From positions 372,001 to 436,000 of the forward strand of contig NZ_CP082292.1 of the NCBI RefSeq assembly GCF_019880205.1: a DNA stretch of 64,000 nt, read 5' to 3'. Every line of letters begins with the position of its first letter. Positions within the stretch are counted from its first letter, which is position 1. This DNA comes from Pantoea alfalfae. GTDB lineage: Bacteria > Pseudomonadota > Gammaproteobacteria > Enterobacterales > Enterobacteriaceae. The notes beneath the pieces were generated by a model that was not told where the DNA came from, searched no databases, and was given only the letters and a program-made list of their open reading frames with translations. Below are positions 59,123-64,000 of this stretch, in pieces. Both the position numbers and the translations under genes were made by a program.

Positions 59123-59755
59123 TTAGCGGGTGCCGTAAACGACGATGGTTTTGCCGTGTGCGGAGATCAGGTTCTGATCTTCCAGCATCTTCAAAATACG
59201 GCCCACGGTTTCACGTGAACAACCCACAATCTGACCAATTTCCTGACGAGTGATTTTAATTTGCATGCCGTCGGGATGCGTCATGGCATCTGGCTGCTTC
59301 GCCAGGTTAAGCAGAGTCTGTGCAATGCGGCCGGTAACGTCGAGGAAAGCGAGGTTACCCACTTTTTCAGACGTCACCTGCAGGCGACGCGCCATCTGCG
59401 ATGAGAGTCGCATCAGGATATCGGGGTTAACCTGGATCAACTGACGGAATTTCTTGTAAGAAATCTCCGCCACTTCGCACGCGCTTTTCGCACGTACCCA
59501 GGCGCTGCGTTCCTGACCTTCTTCGAACAGGCCAAGCTCACCAATAAAATCGCCCTGATTCAGGTAGGAAAGAATCATCTCTTTGCCTTCTTCATCTTTA
59601 ATCAGAACCGCGACGGAACCTTTCACGATGTAGTAAAGCGTTTCTGCTTTTTCACCTTGGTGAATCAGCGTACTTTTGGATGGATACTTGTGAATATGGC
59701 AATGGGACAGGAACCATTCGAGTGTAGGGTCTGTTTGCGGTTTGCCGAGAACCAT
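59123..59755 (-). CDS. crp: cAMP receptor protein
   Basis: A 210-residue global regulator. The cAMP-binding beta-roll contains [23 protein letters not shown], a long dimerisation helix follows, and the helix-turn-helix is [21 protein letters not shown]. The protein appears to differ from E. coli CRP at only a couple of positions (for example RAKSACEV and RLSSQM), so its DNA specificity should be the same. It lies between yhfK and divergent yhfA. Confidence 0.98.
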   Translation of the reverse strand: MVLGKPQTDPTLEWFLSHCHIHKYPSKSTLIHQGEKAETLYYIVKGSVAVLIKDEEGKEMILSYLNQGDFIGELGLFEEGQERSAWVRAKSACEVAEISYKKFRQLIQVNPDILMRLSSQMARRLQVTSEKVGNLAFLDVTGRIAQTLLNLAKQPDAMTHPDGMQIKITRQEIGQIVGCSRETVGRILKMLEDQNLISAHGKTIVVYGTR

Positions 59756-60058
59756 TCGCTATTATCCTCTGTTGTAATCGTGCCCAAAATACAGGGGGCA
59801 GTTTTCCCTGTCAGGCGGTGAAAGCTTCAAGCGTTTCCTTTTCAGGAAATTATTCGGGCCGCATCAGGCGCAGTGCGCATCATTCTTCCCGGCTTCGCCA
59901 TCGGGTGACGAAAAATATTTTCAGCACTGTTTGTAGCACAGCTTTTGCCGACTGTCTTCTGTTGTCTCGCTTCAGCTACAGGCGGATTTCTCTGGATTGC
60001 TGTTTACCAGGCGAAAGCGTACTCTGGCGACAAAACAGCGTATTCCGGAGCAAAAATC
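59756..60058. promoter_or_regulatory. divergent promoter region between crp and yhfA
   Basis: This 303-bp interval carries the crp promoter and the promoter of yhfA. In E. coli CRP autoregulates crp through sites here. No perfect TGTGA-N6-TCACA was seen; GGTGACGAAAAATATTTTCAGC (around 59906-59927) is only a weak candidate. ORFs running into yhfA from here are not supported. Confidence 0.45.
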
Positions 60059-60463
60059 ATGCAGGCAAGAGTGAAATGGGTAGAAGGGCTGACATTCCTT
60101 GGAGAATCCTCATCCGGCCATCAGATACTGATGGATGGCAATTCAGGTGATAAAGCGCCCAGCCCAATGGAAATGGTGCTGATGGCGGCAGGTGGATGCA
60201 GCGCGATTGACGTGGTATCAATTCTGCAAAAAGGCCGCAACGATGTGGCTGATTGTGAAGTAAAACTGACCTCAGAACGTCGTGAAGAGGCGCCGCGAAT
60301 CTTTACGCACATCAACCTGCATTTTATCGTGAGTGGCAAAGCGCTCCAGGATAAAGTGGTCTCACGCGCGGTCGATCTTTCGGCTGAAAAATATTGCTCG
60401 GTGGCCATCATGCTGGGTAAAGGCGTCAACATTACGCATAGCTATGAAGTGATCGAACTTTAG
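60059..60463 (+). CDS. yhfA: OsmC-family protein YhfA
   Basis: A 134-residue OsmC/Ohr-like protein, the length of E. coli YhfA. The two conserved cysteines appear in AAGGCSAIDVV and SAEKYCSVA. The family includes hydroperoxide reductases, but the activity of YhfA is not known. The start at 60059 (MQARVKWVEG) follows GGAG; the longer ORF upstream lies in the crp promoter region. It is divergent from crp. Confidence 0.93.
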   Translation: MQARVKWVEGLTFLGESSSGHQILMDGNSGDKAPSPMEMVLMAAGGCSAIDVVSILQKGRNDVADCEVKLTSERREEAPRIFTHINLHFIVSGKALQDKVVSRAVDLSAEKYCSVAIMLGKGVNITHSYEVIEL

Positions 60464-60520
60464 TAGCCGCAGGGGTTATTGCAGACCTGCTAACTTCACT
60501 TCCAGTATCTGATGCAGGTT

Positions 60521-60665
60521 GCTTTAAGACTGTGCCTGGTCCGGAAATCCGCTTTGAGATTGTGCCTGCGTTGTGAACAGGGTCAGAGCGGTTTGTGTCG
60601 GTCCGCTGTCAGATTGTGCCTGCATAGGGAATCCGCGTTGATACTGTGCCTGCGCTGGGAACCGG
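60521..60665 (+). repeat. degenerate tandem array beside repeat copy B
   Basis: The core TGTGCCTG recurs at 60531, 60561, 60615 and 60645, spaced 30, 54 and 30 bp. Each is preceded by GA(T/C) and usually followed by GGGAA-TCCGC. A weaker unit, GTCAGATTGATCCTGC, lies beyond the palindrome near 60780. The reverse complement GCAGGC-CAATCT-ACAGCGGA also flanks copy A (13,254-13,275). Confidence 0.8.
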
Positions 60666-60765
60666 GTCAGATCGGAAAGTCGCTTAAGCCAATCCCTGGC
60701 CGCTCGTCCCGCGCCGTCCCTGGCGCGGGACGCTTTCCTTTTCTGACCCGGTTCCCTGCGTGTTA
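60632..60765 (-). repeat. palindromic intergenic repeat, copy B (inverted relative to copy A)
   Basis: Outer arms GGGAACCGGGTCAGA (60657-60671) and TCTGACCCGGTTCCC (60742-60756) are perfectly complementary over 15 bp. Inside lies a perfect 11-bp stem, CGTCCCGCGCC / GGCGCGGGACG (60705-60732), whose loop reads AGGGAC on the minus strand. A second small AGGGAT hairpin is near 60690-60700. Both ends align to copy A at 13,061-13,275 in reverse orientation. It lies between converging yhfA and prkB. Confidence 0.85.
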
Positions 60766-60830
60766 AGCATTTTCGCTGCTGTCAGATTGATCCTGCATTG
60801 GCATTAGTCTGGAAAGGCCCTTTTGACCTC

Positions 60831-61700
60831 TTACTCTATCCGCTTACCTTCCATCAGCCGCTTCACCAGCGGACCCATGATCAACTCCATCGCCAGACCC
60901 ATTTTGCCGCCGGGCACCACCAGCGTATTGATGTGCGAGATAAACGAGCCCTGCAGCATTGCCAGCAGGTAGGGGAAGTCGATATCTTCCAGCGCCTGAA
61001 AGTGGATCACCACAAAACTCTCATCCAGTGACGGAATGGCGCGGGCTGCGAACGGGTTGGAGGTATCGATGGTTGGAACGCGCTGAAAGTTGATATGGGT
61101 GCGTGAAAACTGCGGTGTGATGTAGTTGATGTAATCTTCCATTGAGCGCACCACGGAATCCATTACGGCTTCACGTGAATGACCGCGCTCGCCAGTGTCG
61201 CGTACCAGCTTCTGAATCCACTCCAGGTTAACAATCGGTACCACGCCCACCAGCAGATCGACCTGTTCCGCCACGTTGTGCTGCGCTGTCACCACACCGC
61301 CATGCAATCCTTCATAAAAAAGAATATCGGTGTTCTGCGGTAGCGGCTGCCAGGGTGTAAAAGTGCCGGGCACCTGATTCCACGGCACCGCCTCATCGTA
61401 AGTGTGCAGATATTTACGCGACTGCCCCTCCCCGCTGAGACCATACTCTTTAAAGCTCTGCTCCAGCAGGCCAAAGTCATTGGCTTCCGGGCCGAAGTAG
61501 CTGACATGACGTCCCAGATCGCGTGCCTTACGAATCGCCATATCCATTTCAGGGCGGGTAAAGCGGTGAAAACTGTCACCTTCCAGCTCCGCCGCATGCA
61601 GGTCAAGCTGCTGAAAAATTTTGCGGAACGCCAGGCTGGTGGTGGTGGTTCCTGCGCCGCTGGAACCGGTCACCGCGATAATGGGATGACGTGCAGACAT
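60831..61700 (-). CDS. prkB: phosphoribulokinase-like protein PrkB (YhfP)
   Basis: A 289-residue P-loop kinase of the phosphoribulokinase/uridine kinase family, the same length as E. coli PrkB. The P-loop is AVTGSSGAGTTTTS at residues 9-22 and HGGVVTAQHNVAEQVDLLVGVVPIVN follows in the core. Its natural substrate in enterics is unknown; no Calvin-cycle role is implied. It is last in the minus-strand yheT-yheU-prkB run. Confidence 0.93.
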   Translation of the reverse strand: MSARHPIIAVTGSSGAGTTTTSLAFRKIFQQLDLHAAELEGDSFHRFTRPEMDMAIRKARDLGRHVSYFGPEANDFGLLEQSFKEYGLSGEGQSRKYLHTYDEAVPWNQVPGTFTPWQPLPQNTDILFYEGLHGGVVTAQHNVAEQVDLLVGVVPIVNLEWIQKLVRDTGERGHSREAVMDSVVRSMEDYINYITPQFSRTHINFQRVPTIDTSNPFAARAIPSLDESFVVIHFQALEDIDFPYLLAMLQGSFISHINTLVVPGGKMGLAMELIMGPLVKRLMEGKRIE

Positions 61701-61761
61701 AGAAAAGCTCCCTGTGAGGTCGGACGATGAGCATTGTTATCATGAAAGGGTGCCGGGTGCA

Positions 61762-61980
61762 TCAGCCACGAAATTCTTTACGCGGCATGATATTGACCGA
61801 TTCATGCAGTTCCGACCACACCAGCACCACTTCACCGGTTTCCAGCTGGCGTCGCACATCAGCCACCTTGTCCAGCAGGCTACGTTCATGCTCGCCATAG
61901 TCAGTGCCTTCACGCAGCACAAAGGTTTCAATCAGATTTTCAAGGGTCTCAGGAGAGACCTGTTGCCAGGGAATAATCAC
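61762..61980 (-). CDS. yheU: conserved small protein YheU
   Basis: A 72-residue protein ([25 protein letters not shown] at the start; the first 20 are diagnostic), the same length as E. coli YheU (UPF0270). The function is unknown. It begins 4 nt after the yheT stop codon, so it is translated with it. A longer antisense ORF covers it but is not supported. Confidence 0.92.
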   Translation of the reverse strand: MIIPWQQVSPETLENLIETFVLREGTDYGEHERSLLDKVADVRRQLETGEVVLVWSELHESVNIMPRKEFRG

Positions 61981-61984
61981 GAGA

Positions 61985-63001
61985 TCAGGTATCCAGAAAA
62001 GGGGCGATCCACTGCGGGATGCGCTGTTCCAGCCACATTTCGGGCTGGCGTAACGTCCCGCCGACGAAACCGACGTGGCCGCCGTGTGGTGTCAGTTGAT
62101 AAGTAATAGTGGCAGATAATTGGCTGCTGTGCGGAATCACCTCATCACTCATAAAGGGATCGTCTTTGGCGTGAATGATTAGCAGCGGTTTCTCTGCGCG
62201 TTTGAGCCAGGGCATGGCGCTGGCCCGATGATAGTAATCGGCCGCATCGACAAAACCGTGGGCGCGGGCGGTAATCGCATCATCAAAATCGCGCAGTCGC
62301 CGCAGCGCTTTTAACTGCGCCAGATTGACCGGCAGCGTATCCGGCCAGGCGTGCAGTTTGCGGCGGGCATTTTTCTTCAGCTGCGCCAGCAAATAGTATT
62401 GATAGAAGCGTGAAAAGCCATGTTCCAGTTTTACGCTACATGGCTCCAGCAGCAGTGGGGCGGAGACAATGACGCCTGCCTCCACTTCGGCAGCTGCGCC
62501 CTGCTGGCCCAGCAGGCAGCCCAGCATATTGCCGCCTAGCGAAAAACCGACGGCCACGGTCGGCACCTGGCCCCAGCGGGTACGCAGCCAGTGCAGAAAA
62601 AAGCGGGCATCTTCCGTTTCGCCGGAATGATAGATGCGATTGAGCCGGTTGGGTTTGCCGCTGCAGCCGCGAAAATGCATCACTACCGCCAGCCAGCCGC
62701 GCGCGCGGCAGATCGCCATCAGGCCATGAATATAGGGGCTGTGAAAGCTGCCCTCCAGCCCATGAAACAGCACGACGCGCGGCTTATTCTGCGCCTGTTG
62801 GGGATCTTCGCTCCAGGCGAGATCGACAAAATCGCCATCCGGCAGATCGAGTCGCTGCCAGTAAGGCGCGAACGTGACACGGCGACGCAGCAGGCGCGGC
62901 AGCATTGTCTGCAGGTGGGCGTTACGCAGGCTGTCAGGCGGCGTGAACTGCTCGTTTTCCGGTCCGGTAAATTTCATGTGGTAAAAGCTTGTCTGTTCCA
63001 T
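61985..63001 (-). CDS. yheT: alpha/beta hydrolase YheT
   Basis: A 338-residue alpha/beta hydrolase of the YheT/ABHD1-3 family. The nucleophile elbow is [11 protein letters not shown], and the C-terminal part has [10 protein letters not shown] and a His in [10 protein letters not shown], giving a complete triad. Characteristic family motifs are [14 protein letters not shown] and [11 protein letters not shown]. The substrate is unknown. It is first in the yheT-yheU-prkB operon and is divergent from a LysE-type exporter 58 bp away. Confidence 0.94.
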   Translation of the reverse strand: MEQTSFYHMKFTGPENEQFTPPDSLRNAHLQTMLPRLLRRRVTFAPYWQRLDLPDGDFVDLAWSEDPQQAQNKPRVVLFHGLEGSFHSPYIHGLMAICRARGWLAVVMHFRGCSGKPNRLNRIYHSGETEDARFFLHWLRTRWGQVPTVAVGFSLGGNMLGCLLGQQGAAAEVEAGVIVSAPLLLEPCSVKLEHGFSRFYQYYLLAQLKKNARRKLHAWPDTLPVNLAQLKALRRLRDFDDAITARAHGFVDAADYYHRASAMPWLKRAEKPLLIIHAKDDPFMSDEVIPHSSQLSATITYQLTPHGGHVGFVGGTLRQPEMWLEQRIPQWIAPFLDT

Positions 63002-63059
63002 ATCTCACTGTTAGCTTCGATAAGTTTTTTCTTGCAGGGGTAAGGAGTACCCGATTGCC

Positions 63060-63662
63060 ATGGAACTCAGTCTTTTTTTATCAGTGTTGGGCTTTCTTTG
63101 GGTCGCGGCGATTACGCCCGGGCCTAATAATATGTTACTCACCGCCTCAGGCGCTAATTTTGGCTTTATGCGCACCATTCCGCTGATGATCGGCATCATG
63201 ATTGGTATGCAGGTGATGCTGCTGATGGTGGCCTTTGGCGTAGGCGGTCTGATCCTGCTTTATCCTTCGTTGCACCTGGTGCTGAAAATCGCCGGTAGCC
63301 TCTATCTGCTCTGGCTGGCATGGAAAATCGCTACCGCCAGTTATGAAAAGCTGGAAACTGACCAGGCGCCGGATGCGCCGATGCCGTTCTGGCAGGGTGG
63401 GTTGCTGCAGCTGATCAATCCAAAGGCCTGGCTGATGGCACTGGGCGCGGTCGCCAGCTTCAGTCTGGCCGGTGATGCGTATCGCCATTCGGTGATGGCG
63501 ATAAGCGTCGGTATGTTTCTGGTTAATCTCGTCTCGGGCGTGATCTGGATGGGATTTGGCGCGATGATCGGCCGCATTCTGCGCAGCCGTCGTGCCTGGA
63601 AAATCTTTAACCTCGCTATGGGGCTACTGACTGCGGCCTGCGTGCTGTTAATCTGGCATTAA
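63060..63662 (+). CDS. LysE/RhtB-family amino acid exporter
   Basis: A 200-residue membrane protein with about six hydrophobic segments. The family signature ITPGPNNMLLTASGANFGF (about residues 18-36) and the LQLINPKAWLMALG motif are present. It may export an amino acid or its derivative; EamB-like cysteine/O-acetylserine export is one possibility, but the substrate is not determined. TAAGGAG lies 12 nt before the ATG, a slightly long spacing. Its stop is one base from that of the converging LacI-type regulator. Confidence 0.88.
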   Translation: MELSLFLSVLGFLWVAAITPGPNNMLLTASGANFGFMRTIPLMIGIMIGMQVMLLMVAFGVGGLILLYPSLHLVLKIAGSLYLLWLAWKIATASYEKLETDQAPDAPMPFWQGGLLQLINPKAWLMALGAVASFSLAGDAYRHSVMAISVGMFLVNLVSGVIWMGFGAMIGRILRSRRAWKIFNLAMGLLTAACVLLIWH

Positions 63663-63663
63663 G

Positions 63664-64000
63664 TCAGCTGGATGCGCGTTCAACGCGCGTCCAGGGCAGC
63701 ACTTCACGGATGACCGGCGCATTCGGATTACGGATCTTCTGCAGCAGCAGCTGCACGCTGCGCGCGCCCAGCTGGTTCATCGGTTGCTCGATGGTGGTCA
63801 GCGGCGGATTCAGGCTGCGGGTAAACGGCACGCCATCGAACCCGACGACCGCCAGATCTTCCGGCACGCGCAGACCTGCTTCCAGTGCCGCATGTACCAC
63901 GCCCACCGCCAATACATCTGATACCGCAAACACCGCATCCGGCGGTTCCGGCAGCGCCATCAACTCCCGCAGCCCCTGACTGCCTGCTTCAGGGGAGATC
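63664..64000 (-). CDS. LacI/GalR-family transcriptional regulator (partial)
   Basis: The C-terminal 111 or so residues are visible; the rest lies beyond the window. The frame is open to the edge. The periplasmic-binding-protein-like domain shows PPDAVFAVSDVLAVGVVHAALEAG, VPEDLAVVGFDGVPFTRSLNPPLTTIEQP and GARSVQLLLQKI, typical of LacI-family effector domains. The DNA-binding domain and the target genes are not seen, so the sugar it senses is unknown. Confidence 0.9.
   Translation of the reverse strand, partial: ISPEAGSQGLRELMALPEPPDAVFAVSDVLAVGVVHAALEAGLRVPEDLAVVGFDGVPFTRSLNPPLTTIEQPMNQLGARSVQLLLQKIRNPNAPVIREVLPWTRVERASS

Noticed and set aside
60521-60665. CRISPR-like regular spacing
   Set aside because: The units are degenerate, the intervals are not constant (30, 54, 30 bp), the spacers resemble one another and no cas gene is present.
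60512-60766. 84-codon ORF with a repetitive peptide ending FLTRFPAC
   Set aside because: It translates the tandem array and palindrome. A similar ending (PLTMFPAC) is read from copy A on the minus strand, which shows that the peptide similarity comes from the DNA repeat and not from a protein gene.

Overview
The window is about 55% G+C and reads as a chromosomal segment of an Enterobacterales bacterium. The gene order from nfuA to yheT follows the Escherichia coli 74-76 minute region almost gene for gene (nfuA-gntX-bioH, tex-greB-ompR-envZ-pckA-hslO-hslR-yrfG-igaA-nudE, mrcA-hofMNOPQ-aroK-aroB-damX-dam-rpe-gph-trpS, cysG-nirDB, tsgA-ppiA-yhfG-fic-pabA-argD-yhfK-crp-yhfA-prkB-yheU-yheT). Several E. 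coli neighbours are absent (malT, gntT, feoABC, yhgE, nirC, the frl/php block), and a malonate decarboxylase operon lies next to glpD. A plant- or environment-associated member of the Erwiniaceae such as Pantoea fits best; the genus is an inference.

Layout. 1-4.3 kb: 5' part of a malonate decarboxylase operon (mdcABCDE, minus strand; mdcE cut by the window edge). 4.6-8.4 kb: glycerol-3-phosphate cluster, glpD facing away from glpEGR, with tandem GlpR-type operators between them. 8.5-13 kb: malPQ for maltodextrin breakdown. 13-15.4 kb: nfuA, gntX, bioH. 15.6-17.6 kb: a small YhcN/BhsA-type secreted protein and a GH13 glycoside phosphorylase. 17.7-23.6 kb: tex, greB, a YjbE-like exported peptide, ompR-envZ. 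23.7-30.8 kb: pckA, the hslO-hslR-yrfG-igaA run and nudE. 30.8-33.3 kb: an accessory three-gene unit (acetyltransferase, PAS-like/LuxR regulator, NCS1 permease). 33.8-46.3 kb: mrcA facing the hofMNOPQ set (PilMNOPQ homologues), followed by aroKB-damX-dam-rpe-gph-trpS. 46.4-53.4 kb: nirBD-cysG nitrite reduction and siroheme genes with an FNR/NarL promoter, then codA and tsgA. 53.6-63.0 kb: ppiA, a yhfG-fic toxin-antitoxin pair, pabA, argD, yhfK, crp, yhfA, prkB, yheU, yheT. 63.1-64 kb: a LysE-type exporter and the 3' part of a LacI-type regulator.

Most genes are ordinary core functions. The least explained structure is a palindromic intergenic repeat found twice (13,061-13,275 and, inverted, 60,632-60,765), each time between convergent genes. 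Its stem-loops present an AGGGA(C/T) loop, and the second copy is flanked by a degenerate tandem array. Two orphan intrinsic terminators in gene-free stretches (about 29,965-29,993 and 33,567-33,597) could mark undescribed small RNAs. No tRNA, rRNA, CRISPR array, prophage or insertion sequence was seen.
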